Source: a virus. From it: DNA of 33,131 nt. The notes below the pieces were generated by a model, which worked only from the letters and a program-made list of their open reading frames with translations, was not told the origin of the DNA and made no database searches. The stretch lies in the IMG/VR virus record IMGVR_UViG_3300032323_002255, positions 1 to 33,131 of that record. One strand, given 5' to 3'. This document shows positions 12,923-18,906 of this stretch, piece after piece; the stretch's first letter is position 1; the number at the start of each line of letters is the position of its first letter. The translations under genes and the position numbers were made by a program.

Positions 12923-12988
12923 GCAAGGGTCGCTCATTTTCCACGTAGGAAACTGAGGGGTCTACATGGAAAATTGGGGACCCTTTAT
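12923..12988. repeat. dispersed element, copies 13 and 14, as inverted pair
   Basis: Minus copy (12923-12949, CACG variant) and plus copy (12961-12988, TACATGGAAAATTGGGGACC then CTTT). The plus copy overlaps the stop codon of the 12985-13200 gene. Confidence 0.7.
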
Positions 12989-13200
12989 AAAATTGGCTCA
13001 GCGCAAGTAGCGCAAACAATCCACTCTTCTTCGTCGTCTAAGCAAACAACGAAAGGGACGAACTTCGAGTCAGGAACTGACGCGACTTCTTCGAAGCATT
13101 GCTCGCAAGACTCGACCTCAGCCAAACTGAAACCAGCATGGTTCAGCGCATCTTGGTCTTCAGCGTTTTCTACTAAGTGAACTTCTATGTGTCTCATCAT
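12985..13200 (-). CDS. 71-aa zinc-binding protein, leaderless
   Basis: MMRHIEVHLVENAEDQDALN, then SCEQCFEE and VCATCAEP (two CxxC). Acidic. TATGAT (13208-13213) ends seven bases before the first ATG, so a leaderless start at 13200 is the best reading. The frame is open upstream but has no RBS. No good -35 is present; a dispersed element at 13242-13267 sits just upstream of where it would be. Confidence 0.7.
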   Translation of the reverse strand: MMRHIEVHLVENAEDQDALNHAGFSLAEVESCEQCFEEVASVPDSKFVPFVVCLDDEEEWIVCATCAEPIL

Positions 13201-13241
13201 GAGTTTTATCATAAAACAAATCACGATGAGTGATTTTGACG

Positions 13242-13267
13242 TTTACGTGGAAAATCAGAGACCCTTG
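13242..13267 (+). repeat. dispersed element, copy 15
   Basis: TTTACGTGGAAAAT-CAGAG-ACCCTTG. It contains the stop codon of the 13255-13482 gene and lies upstream of the leaderless promoter at 13208. Confidence 0.65.
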
Positions 13268-13482
13268 TTCGATGCTCTCCATACACTGGGTGAGTGGTTC
13301 TCTTCGACGTCCCGTTTGATATCCGTCGACTCGTATAGACGCACAATGTGGACGCAAGGGTCTCCTTGGTCGAACTCTGCTTCTTCGCTAGCCGTCATAG
13401 GCACGCCGTCGTGTGTAAAGCACACCGCTGGCCCAACCCATCCGTTGTCGTATCCCATCTTCAGCCATGCATCAAAGTCCAT
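13255..13482 (-). CDS. conserved-type actinophage protein, 75 aa
   Basis: MDFDAWLKMGYDNGWVGPAV followed by CFTHDGVPMT, FDQGDPCVHIVRLYES and VEENHSPSVWR. This order (FDAWL..G..NGW.GPAVC.THDG.P...DPC.H..RLY) is known from small uncharacterised proteins of actinobacteriophages. It overlaps the end of the 13472-13681 gene by 11 bp and is probably coupled to it. Confidence 0.8.
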   Translation of the reverse strand: MDFDAWLKMGYDNGWVGPAVCFTHDGVPMTASEEAEFDQGDPCVHIVRLYESTDIKRDVEENHSPSVWRASNKGL

Positions 13483-13681
13483 CAGGCTCGCCGTCTTTCT
13501 CTAATCGAAGTGTCACCCGTAGGTTATCACGTAGCACCGTTGGGTTTTTGAGCAACCACTCTATGGCGAGCCGTTCAGCATCGACCCGTCGCATCTTACC
13601 GACGTATCCCGCAGGCCTGTCGATGTCGACGGGCAGGCTTAGGCGGACCCGTGTCCGTATCGTTTTAGTGTTTAGTCGCAT
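13472..13681 (-). CDS. 69-aa basic protein, leaderless
   Basis: MRLNTKTIRTRVRLSLPVDI..., basic, mixed beta/helix. TTGCCT-N17-TAGACT (13688-13716) ends six bases before ATG 13681 and there is no Shine-Dalgarno, which points to a leaderless mRNA. Function unknown. Confidence 0.7.
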   Translation of the reverse strand: MRLNTKTIRTRVRLSLPVDIDRPAGYVGKMRRVDAERLAIEWLLKNPTVLRDNLRVTLRLEKDGEPDGL

Positions 13682-13687
13682 GCCGTT

Positions 13688-13716
13688 AGTCTAACGCGCT
13701 CGCCGTTGAGAGGCAA
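13688..13716 (-). promoter_or_regulatory. leaderless promoter of the 13472-13681 gene
   Basis: TTGCCT (13711-13716), 17 bp, TAGACT (13688-13693). Confidence 0.6.
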
Positions 13717-13845
13717 CGCGCTCGCGGACTCGACCGGTCTGAAGCGTAAGAAAACGCTAGCCGTTATGCTCTAGATGAGAAGCCCGCCTGTTTACTGGGC
13801 TGTAGCGCGAACCGTATCAAATTTTGGTCTACGCTGGCGGTAGCC

Positions 13846-13874
13846 ATCGTAGACTCGATTTTTTCGTTTGTCAA
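13846..13874 (-). promoter_or_regulatory. orphan promoter
   Basis: TTGACA (13869-13874), 17 bp, TACGAT (13846-13851). No gene starts within 160 bp downstream. Confidence 0.6.
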
Positions 13875-13925
13875 GTAAAAACGCAGAAAAATCTCCGTCC
13901 GTTATCGTTTCGTTATCTTCGCGAC

Positions 13926-13950
13926 TTACATGGAAAAACAGGCACCCTTT
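13926..13950 (+). repeat. dispersed element, copy 16
   Basis: TTACATGGAAAAA-CAGGC-ACCCTTT, 12 bp from the perfect ClgR palindrome and about 50 bp upstream of the orphan promoter. Confidence 0.65.
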
Positions 13951-13962
13951 GGCGTGCCGTTT

Positions 13963-13979
13963 GTTCGCTCTGGGCGAAC
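13963..13979. promoter_or_regulatory. perfect ClgR-type operator
   Basis: GTTCGC-TCTGG-GCGAAC, a perfect 6+5+6 inverted repeat matching the GTTCGC-N5-GCG site described for actinobacterial ClgR. Confidence 0.6.
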
Positions 13980-13991
13980 ACGCTCCAACAA

Positions 13992-14027
13992 AATAAAAAC
14001 CCCCTAGCCCGAAGGCTAAGGGGTTTA
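13992..14027 (-). terminator. terminator of the 14039-14383 gene
   Basis: AACCCCTTAGCC, TTCG loop, GGCTAGGGGGTT on the minus strand, then TTTATTTT. Confidence 0.9.
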
Positions 14028-14038
14028 GATTTTGTGGC

Positions 14039-14383
14039 TTAGGCGTTGACCTTGGCTAGCGCCACCTTGAGTGCGCCTGCGTAAATCTTGCCTTCGAACT
14101 CAGAGTGGAAGGTCGACGCCTGCGATGCAACGTGTGCGTTCATCTCGCCGCTCAAACGGCAGAGTTGCACTTGGTTAGCCAAGAAGCCGATGCGAACGTC
14201 AGTGAGGTCGAGCGATGACGCGATTTCAGAAATCATGTCCCACGTAACTTCGTTGCGCCAAGAGTTCATTCTGAACTTCACAAGTTTTAGCGCCTCTGCG
14301 TTGATGGTCTTTATGAGAGCCCACTCGACAGGAGTTGCCTGACCCTGAGGGATTAGTTCGTAGAAAATTACTGGATTTTTCAT
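14039..14383 (-). CDS. 114-aa protein of unknown function
   Basis: MKNPVIFYELIPQGQATPVE..., helical, with VTWDMISEIASSLDLTDVRI in the middle and KIYAGALKVALAKVNA at the end. Poor RBS (only GGAACC further up). A GCCCAA/TTGGGC hairpin lies in its leader. Own promoter and terminator. No recognised family. Confidence 0.75.
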   Translation of the reverse strand: MKNPVIFYELIPQGQATPVEWALIKTINAEALKLVKFRMNSWRNEVTWDMISEIASSLDLTDVRIGFLANQVQLCRLSGEMNAHVASQASTFHSEFEGKIYAGALKVALAKVNA

Positions 14384-14428
14384 TTTTGTTTGGTTCCATT
14401 TCTGCCCAAGATTTTTGGGCTCGAGAAA

Positions 14429-14457
14429 AGTATAATAGTTTGGACTGACATTGTCAA
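14429..14457 (-). promoter_or_regulatory. promoter of the 14039-14383 gene
   Basis: TTGACA, 17-bp spacer beginning ATGTCAGTCC, TATACT. Last clear member of the AATGTC family. Confidence 0.8.
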
Positions 14458-14601
14458 GTTCATTCGCAACGTGTTTTGCGATGCGGCTGGAAAAGCATAA
14501 GCCTTATGTTATTGACGTCGCCCCCTCGCCACCTGGAGGGAAACCTGGAGGGACTATCGCATAAGGATTTTATGCGCTAACCCCAATGTCAGAGGCTGCG
14601 A

Positions 14602-15360
14602 CTAAGATTCGCGGGCTCGAAAGAGCCCTGTTTTTTCCGCGAGCGCGTTCAGACTTTTGAAGTCTGGAACCCCTGTCGCGAAAGATGGCGCATAGCCAAT
14701 GAGCCTTTGGAACTTCGCGAAAGCGAGTTGGGTCCTTTTGTCAAAGTGTCCCCTTGGTAATCCACGAACTCCAGTTGCCAGGTTCAAAGCGAGTTGGATG
14801 ACCTCGACGTTCTTATGCTTTATCCCAGGCTTTACCTGGGCGGGAACTACTTCGGGCACCGTTGATGGAATCTCCTTAGGAGATACCGTTACGAAACGCG
14901 GACGTCCATATCCGATGACTTCGCTTTGGTGGCGCACGCGTTTATATACACCGTCAGCATTTTGTATCCCCCTAGGCAGGCCAGAAGCGGTCATTGCTTC
15001 GACCGTTTCGAACGTTCCGTCTATGGCGTGCCGTGATGCGTCCGTTACTATAGCAACGTGTGGCGAGCCGAAATCCATAACGTTAGACGTTATTAAGAAC
15101 ACCACGTCCCCTCGCCGTGGTCTTACATGGAAAAACCCCGACCCTATGTATTCCGCGAGCGCGACCGTTGGAATTATGTGGGCGGGTAAGGACAGGCCAG
15201 TCTCGCGGGCGACAACGTCAATAAAGGCACCGTCCCAAGGCAAGCCGTTCATACCTAACCGCTCGCCGAACACGTTGGTTCTATCCGCGCTCGCGGTGTA
15301 ACCGACGTAACTCTCAGCCGTCGAGACGAACCGTTCCCGTAGTTCCGTCCTGCTGGTCAT
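14602..15360 (-). CDS. CHAP-like / peptidoglycan-binding lysin-type protein, catalytic Cys not seen
   Basis: A 252-aa protein. Residues 1-155 resemble a CHAP amidase: NGLPWDGAFID, RRGDVVFL, SPHVAIVTD and YGRPRF follow the family's order, and the His of SPHVAIV is present. The position that normally holds the nucleophile (NG.PWC..F) is Asp, and the domain has no Cys. The C-terminal 70 residues (VEVIQLALNLATG...FDKRTQLAFAKFQRLIGY) form a PG_binding_1-like domain. Some actinophage lysin-like proteins may share this PWDGAF form, so it could be a family variant, a wall-binding protein or an enzyme with another nucleophile. GGGAGAGTCAG precedes the ATG. It overlaps the 15314-15529 gene. Confidence 0.7.
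   Translation of the reverse strand: MTSRTELRERFVSTAESYVGYTASADRTNVFGERLGMNGLPWDGAFIDVVARETGLSLPAHIIPTVALAEYIGSGFFHVRPRRGDVVFLITSNVMDFGSPHVAIVTDASRHAIDGTFETVEAMTASGLPRGIQNADGVYKRVRHQSEVIGYGRPRFVTVSPKEIPSTVPEVVPAQVKPGIKHKNVEVIQLALNLATGVRGLPRGHFDKRTQLAFAKFQRLIGYAPSFATGVPDFKSLNALAEKTGLFRARES
15123..15147 (+). repeat. dispersed element, copy 17, inside a gene
   Basis: TTACATGGAAAAA-CCCCG-ACCCTAT lies inside the CHAP-like gene, where it encodes the FFHVR segment on the other strand. Confidence 0.55.
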
Positions 15361-15529
15361 CTGACTCTCCCGTGGAATTCATAAGGTTTAGGTAGTGAAG
15401 AAGGTTCACCGCTTCTTGAGCGCGAGCCGTTACCCGCACGTGTTCAATCCTAGTGGACGCAAGCCGAACGTCGTCGGCTAGCCGTTCGGCGTGCTCGGAC
15501 GCTAATTCAATTATTTCATTTAGCGTCAT
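15314..15529 (-). CDS. 71-aa helical protein
   Basis: MTLNEIIELASEHAERLADD..., helical throughout with a polar tail (GESDDQQDGTTGTVRLDG). It starts inside the end of the terminase-like gene, using GAGGTTGTAGAAG as RBS, and overlaps the CHAP-like gene by 47 bp. Its place in a packed operon supports it; function unknown. Confidence 0.7.
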   Translation of the reverse strand: MTLNEIIELASEHAERLADDVRLASTRIEHVRVTARAQEAVNLLHYLNLMNSTGESDDQQDGTTGTVRLDG

Positions 15530-16454
15530 CTTCTACAACCTCTGCGTCCGTAATGTTTTGTTCGGCTTCTGCTTCTACAATAATAGTTTGTTCTTTGGCG
15601 TCTTCTAACCGTCTGGTCGCTTCTATCGCGCTAGTTGATAAACGTTGTAAACGTTCGGCAATGATATTGGCAGCAGGACGAACGTCAATGGTGACGTCGG
15701 TATTGATATCAAACCCAGCACGCACGCCAGCGCGGTCAAGGATTTCGGTGGCAGCCTTGAGTTTGACTGGCTCGGACTCCGCGCCCTGCATCAACTCTTC
15801 GAGAATGTCGACGGCAGTAGGGGCTGCTTGGGTGAGGCGGGAACGAGCGCGTTCTACTGAGTCGGTTGGTTTATTACGTAAGGAACCTAAGTGAACTCGA
15901 CAAAAACCATCATCTGATGGACGTCCTCCAGTCCATAACTGGCAACGTATGCCGTCGTCCTTTATTGCTTTACAGCGCGTCGGCAAAGGGGTAGGCTTTT
16001 TTCCATGTAAAAGATTTGGGTTCAGTTCCAACTCGCGTTGTTGCTTAGCCCAAACTTTAGTCGCGCCGAGAACCCAAGGCGGAACGATTGCGTCCGCTGC
16101 TTCTTCAGCAAGAAGGTCATAGCCATTTATATAATCAGAGTTTTTATTCTTAGGGTCCTCGAGAATTACAACTTTTTCTTCCAAAGACAACAGACGTTGT
16201 TGAGATTGCATCTCTTGGGAAAGGGCTTGGATAAGACCGGTCGGGACGCCGTTTATAGCATAAACAGGAAGCCAATTAAGTTTTGCTCGACGCAAGGCTT
16301 GGCGGTTCTCGAAGGTGTCTTCACAAATTCCGCGGTCGGTTTCTTCGATACCAAATTGAGCAAGGTCTGGACGTAGGTTTGTCGGTGTGTCAATTTGGAC
16401 TTCAGGCTTTTCGGCTTCAGGTGCCGAGAAAAGTTTATCAGGTACGTCTGACAT
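15516..16454 (-). CDS. putative terminase small subunit
   Basis: A 312-aa protein. Residues about 157-190 have RCKAIKDDGIRCQLW then FCRVHLG, a CxxxxxxxC...CxxxH zinc-like motif. It is followed by RARSRLTQAAPTAVDILEEL, PVKLKAATEILDRAGVRAGF and a Glu-rich tail. This last pattern is typical of small terminase subunits annotated in actinophages. The N-terminal third (ALRRAKLNWLPVYAINGVPT) has no match that I know. AAAGGACGGCGCAA precedes the ATG. No large terminase subunit is in the window, which leaves doubt. Confidence 0.5.
   Translation of the reverse strand: MSDVPDKLFSAPEAEKPEVQIDTPTNLRPDLAQFGIEETDRGICEDTFENRQALRRAKLNWLPVYAINGVPTGLIQALSQEMQSQQRLLSLEEKVVILEDPKNKNSDYINGYDLLAEEAADAIVPPWVLGATKVWAKQQRELELNPNLLHGKKPTPLPTRCKAIKDDGIRCQLWTGGRPSDDGFCRVHLGSLRNKPTDSVERARSRLTQAAPTAVDILEELMQGAESEPVKLKAATEILDRAGVRAGFDINTDVTIDVRPAANIIAERLQRLSTSAIEATRRLEDAKEQTIIVEAEAEQNITDAEVVEDDAK
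15985..16011 (-). repeat. dispersed element, copy 18, inside a gene
   Basis: TACATGGAAAAA on the minus strand, then GCCTACCCCTTT; degenerate, in the terminase-like gene where it encodes LLHGKKPTPLP. Last copy seen. Confidence 0.5.
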
Positions 16455-16600
16455 TTGCGCCGTCCTTTAAAGAGTCGAGCGGGAAGTGTGGGGAGAGACT
16501 GCTTCCCGCCCGACCCGAATGTTTGCTAACTAATAGCAGACTGAGGGTGTCTCTTCCCTCAGGCTGTTTTATACAACCTGACGCTTATCACTATACGACA
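16455..16600 (-). promoter_or_regulatory. structured leader of the terminase-like gene
   Basis: Three consecutive hairpins on the minus strand: CTGAGGG/CCCTCAG around AAGAGACA, TGCTA/TAGCA, and GCGGGAAG/CTTCCCGC around CAGTCTCTCCCCACA. Upstream, TATAAAACAG could be a -10 without a good -35. The leader of the large plus-strand gene at 20652 has the similar TATACAGGGAGAGACAG, so both may use a late-type promoter (inference). Confidence 0.4.
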
Positions 16601-16672
16601 AGTTTTATGAAACGACGAAACGAAAAAATGCGCGAGAAGGGGGTCGCGCGGGCATTTCCCATTTAGAAAGGT

Positions 16673-16714
16673 AAAAAAATCCCCTAGAAATCAAGGAAGT
16701 CGAAATCTAGGGGA
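16673..16714 (-). terminator. terminator of the 16738-17058 gene
   Basis: TCCCCTAGATTTC/GATTTCTAGGGGA (imperfect) on the minus strand followed by TTTTTTT. Confidence 0.85.
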
Positions 16715-16737
16715 AGTTTTTTGAAAGTGATTTGAAA

Positions 16738-17058
16738 TTACTCTGTTGCTCGTTCTTTTTTGGTGCCTCCACCAGTTGGCTTTTTCTTAGCAACTGGTTT
16801 GCCAGAGGCTTTTTTCACACCGTCGGTGGTTCTAATTTTGATGCTACTTTGTTTGCAAGCGCAATCTTCACCGCAGTCCTGAGCATCGGTAAATTCCTTG
16901 ATGCGCTTAGGGTCGTCGTTCTTGTAGACGAGTTTCTTCTCGTTGTCAGTGACCCATCTGCCTTTGCTATCTCTAGCAATTTGTTCGATGTAGATATCAG
17001 TGCGACGAGACTTCTCGAAGCGGACTTTGTTTAGAAACTCTGTTAGCCATTTCTTCAT
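16738..17058 (-). CDS. 106-aa basic-tailed protein, unknown function
   Basis: MKKWLTEFLNKVRFEKSRRT, then a DCGEDCACKQ segment (three Cys) and a Lys/Gly/Thr-rich tail. GAAGGAATTATCAA precedes the ATG. It starts inside the end of the Mom-like gene (overlap 62 bp), so it is in that operon. The Cys cluster could bind a metal. No family recognised. Confidence 0.7.
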   Translation of the reverse strand: MKKWLTEFLNKVRFEKSRRTDIYIEQIARDSKGRWVTDNEKKLVYKNDDPKRIKEFTDAQDCGEDCACKQSSIKIRTTDGVKKASGKPVAKKKPTGGGTKKERATE

Positions 17059-17686
17059 TTGATAATTCCTTCTTTGGATAGGGTTGGATTTTATATCTTA
17101 GTTTGTTTAGCAGGTCTTGTTTTCTTTGCTTCAGGGAAGTATTGAAATAAACATATCGATGCTTGCGGGGGCGCTCATGTCTTTCGAGCCTATCCCCGAA
17201 AAAAGCCTTTGCCCCATTTACTCCGCCGTGCTCGTCAAAGATGTGGCGCGAGTGAGTTCCAGATTTTCCATCCAATCTCCACTCAACGTGTCGGTCGGAC
17301 ATCCCTGTGTAAATCCAGTTGGTCGCTTGGTAGACAATGCCAATGTGTCCAGCGTCTATTTCTGCGTAAGAAACGATTATATCTTTTTCCTTAGGCAAAA
17401 GTCTTAGGCTTCGACCAATCAGAAACGACTCTGTGTTTTTTGGAGTTCCGTCCGCAATCCATAATCGAGTAAGTTCTAAAACTTGATTAGATTCATCTGG
17501 ACCACAGACTCCAACGCATAAAGAATTGCTGGCTGGCTTTCCGTAAATTACGCAACCAATCATTTCTTCGCCATCAAACAATCCGTAGGCGAACATAGTT
17601 GACGCTCGTCTATGGAGATAATGATTTTCGACAACCATCTTGGTTGCTTCTTGAGAAGAGATTTGTTTTATTGTATAACTAATCAC
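16997..17686 (-). CDS. mom-like: Mom-family DNA adenine modification protein
   Basis: A 229-aa GNAT-fold protein. ENHYLHRRASTMFAYGLFDG, VIYGKPASNSLCVGVCG, LELTRLWIADGTPKN (70-84) and VSYAEIDAGHIGIVYQATNW (105-124) follow the Mom family line by line. Mu Mom converts adenine in DNA to an N6-carbamoylmethyl form that blocks restriction enzymes. Here it would protect phage DNA in the same way, as inferred from the family. The start is GTG 17686, overlapping the stop of a 30-codon ORF (GTGATTAG), which suggests coupled translation. A second Mom-like gene is at 18896-19465. Confidence 0.85.
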   Translation of the reverse strand: MISYTIKQISSQEATKMVVENHYLHRRASTMFAYGLFDGEEMIGCVIYGKPASNSLCVGVCGPDESNQVLELTRLWIADGTPKNTESFLIGRSLRLLPKEKDIIVSYAEIDAGHIGIVYQATNWIYTGMSDRHVEWRLDGKSGTHSRHIFDEHGGVNGAKAFFGDRLERHERPRKHRYVYFNTSLKQRKQDLLNKLRYKIQPYPKKELSNEEMANRVSKQSPLREVSSH

Positions 17687-17771
17687 GGGTCATAAATCTT
17701 GGTCCGTGCTGATAGGTCAGCGGTCGGTTTGGAAAAAACAAACGCCTAACTAGATTCTTCAGTCTGTCCAT
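17679..17771 (-). CDS. 30-aa basic peptide overlapping the mom-like start
   Basis: MDRLKNLVRRLFFPNRPLTY and then QHGPRFMTRD. AAAGGAGTTAGTT is a perfect RBS. Its stop codon overlaps the GTG of the Mom-like gene by eight bases, so ribosomes finishing it could start Mom. Mu also has a short ORF (com) overlapping mom, but this peptide lacks Com's Cys residues and is not its homologue by sequence. Confidence 0.65.
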   Translation of the reverse strand: MDRLKNLVRRLFFPNRPLTYQHGPRFMTRD

Positions 17772-17796
17772 AACTAACTCCTTTCTAGAGAGTTTC

Positions 17797-17825
17797 ATTG
17801 TAAACAAAACTGAGAGAAAATACAA
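17797..17825 (-). promoter_or_regulatory. promoter of the small ORF and mom-like gene
   Basis: TTGTAT (17820-17825), 17 bp, TACAAT (17797-17802). Lacks AATGTC. Confidence 0.55.
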
Positions 17826-17845
17826 ATCTGGCTGGGTGTGTCGTA

Positions 17846-18121
17846 TTATATTGTTTCATCCGTCAGCGTGCTAGAGATTGCCCACTTCCAAAAGAACACA
17901 AGTAAATCTTCTTCGCTAAGTTTTTCGAACTCTGCCCAACGCTCTGGATTGATAAGGCAGTTCTGAATAGCAAGGGACATATCCTTGACGAAATTTTCTT
18001 TGTCTTCGATATCAGACAGCGCGAACTTTTGGCGCTCTTCTGGTAATTCAGTGAAAGATATAATTTCCAGTTCTTCGATATCTTTGAAAGATACTTTCAT
18101 TACATTTATGCCATCTATCAT
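17846..18121 (-). CDS. 91-aa acidic protein, unknown function
   Basis: MIDGINVMKVSFKDIEELEI..., acidic and helical, ending with LSEEDLLVFFWKWAISS. The ATG at 18121 follows the stop of the 18123-18254 gene by one base, so it is coupled to it; the longer upstream frame is antisense to nothing and has no RBS. The hydrophobic, Trp-rich end is noteworthy but too short to call a membrane segment. Confidence 0.65.
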   Translation of the reverse strand: MIDGINVMKVSFKDIEELEIISFTELPEERQKFALSDIEDKENFVKDMSLAIQNCLINPERWAEFEKLSEEDLLVFFWKWAISSTLTDETI

Positions 18122-18122
18122 T

Positions 18123-18254
18123 TCAGTTTTCTTCTTTCTGTTTTGGATGGCAGATACTACAAGCACATAGCCAAACTTTTTCGTAATACTCAATCTTTGG
18201 GTTACAGGATTCGTGTTGTCCAGTCATACACCAACCGCAGGGGTTAGACGACAT
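18123..18254 (-). CDS. 43-aa zinc-finger miniprotein
   Basis: MSSNPCGWCMTGQHESCNPK then IEYYEKVWLCACSICHPKQK. The spacing CxxC-x5-H-x2-C ... CxCxxCH is that of small Cys/His proteins often seen in actinophages. AAGGAAACGGTCT precedes its ATG, which lies inside the end of the glycosyltransferase gene. Probable zinc binding; role unknown. Confidence 0.75.
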   Translation of the reverse strand: MSSNPCGWCMTGQHESCNPKIEYYEKVWLCACSICHPKQKEEN

Positions 18255-18906
18255 AGACCGTTTCCTTGTGGTGATTGACTTTGACTAGCGGGTCAATCCA
18301 AATCTTGTAGCCAGCACCAGTCGCGTTGTAGCACCACGAATAGTCTTCTCCAACATTAGTCAAGAATTCGTGTTCTGGCCACTTTATTTTCTTGATACCA
18401 AACCAAGGTCTTGGGATGCTTTCGAAGACGCCCTGCTTCATCGCGACAAATCCAAAACCAACTCCACCCACTTCGACAGGTTCATCAAACAGTAGGAACT
18501 CGACCTTGTTGACCTTGGTAGGTCTGCCTTCATTGTCTGGATAATTACAAGCAACCGTTCCGTAGACATCCGTTTGGTAAAGTCCGCTAACAATGTCTAG
18601 GTCGCTCTCAAAGATTTTGGCAAAGTCTTCAGTGTCCCAAGAGATATCTGAATCAATCCAAAAGATTTTGTCGTAAGTGAATTTGCCACTGCCGACTTCG
18701 TTAGTTTCCCAGTTGTGAATGTAAGTTCCAGTTGCTGTCATTTCTCTGGCACTAGGAACGAAAGACGAATAGGTGTTGAGCATCGTGTAGGTCAGCCCTT
18801 TTTCGTTTAGCCATTTAGTCGTCTCGACTAACGACATCACATAGTCAGCGTGAAACTGTCTACCTGGTGTAGCAATCACTACGTTGTAGTGTGGCTTACT
18901 GTTCAT
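18244..18906 (-). CDS. GT-A-fold glycosyltransferase
   Basis: A 220-aa protein. NVVIATPGRQFHADYVMSLV begins a Rossmann-like fold, DKIFWIDSDISW contains the metal/nucleotide-sugar DxD (D85, D87), and VGGVGFGFVAMKQGVFE plus GEDYSWCYNATGAGYKIWID match acceptor-side motifs of family-2-like phage glycosyltransferases. It lies between the two Mom-like genes, overlapping the end of one. It could glycosylate modified DNA, a virion protein or the host surface; its position favours the first, which is inference. ACGGAGAAAAAAG precedes the ATG. Confidence 0.75.
   Translation of the reverse strand: MNSKPHYNVVIATPGRQFHADYVMSLVETTKWLNEKGLTYTMLNTYSSFVPSAREMTATGTYIHNWETNEVGSGKFTYDKIFWIDSDISWDTEDFAKIFESDLDIVSGLYQTDVYGTVACNYPDNEGRPTKVNKVEFLLFDEPVEVGGVGFGFVAMKQGVFESIPRPWFGIKKIKWPEHEFLTNVGEDYSWCYNATGAGYKIWIDPLVKVNHHKETVYVV

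Larger units (their letters stand above)
13717..13995. other. gene-free regulatory stretch
   Basis: Holds, from right to left on the minus strand, a ClgR palindrome, a dispersed element, a TTGACA promoter (13846-13874) and about 130 nt of transcribed, hairpin-rich sequence (GTCTACG/CGTAGAC, AGCCC/GGGCT) before the next gene. The transcript could be a small RNA or simply a long leader. No tRNA fold fits. Confidence 0.5.

Noticed and set aside
13780-13860. A fifth tRNA
   Set aside because: GGTTCG is present, but no acceptor, D or anticodon arms can be folded around it.
14460-14601. Frameshift signal or cos-like site in the GC-rich repeat CCCTCCAGGT
   Set aside because: The duplicated words and the GCATAA/TTATGC hairpin are visible, but no overlapping frame or cohesive-end feature supports either idea.
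14699-15301. 200-aa plus-strand ORF
   Set aside because: Exact antisense shadow of the CHAP-like gene, which has domain motifs and an RBS.
17846-18193. 115-aa version of the 17846-18121 protein starting at TTG 18193
   Set aside because: The added part overlaps the zinc miniprotein in another frame and lacks an RBS; the ATG at 18121 is coupled to the preceding stop.
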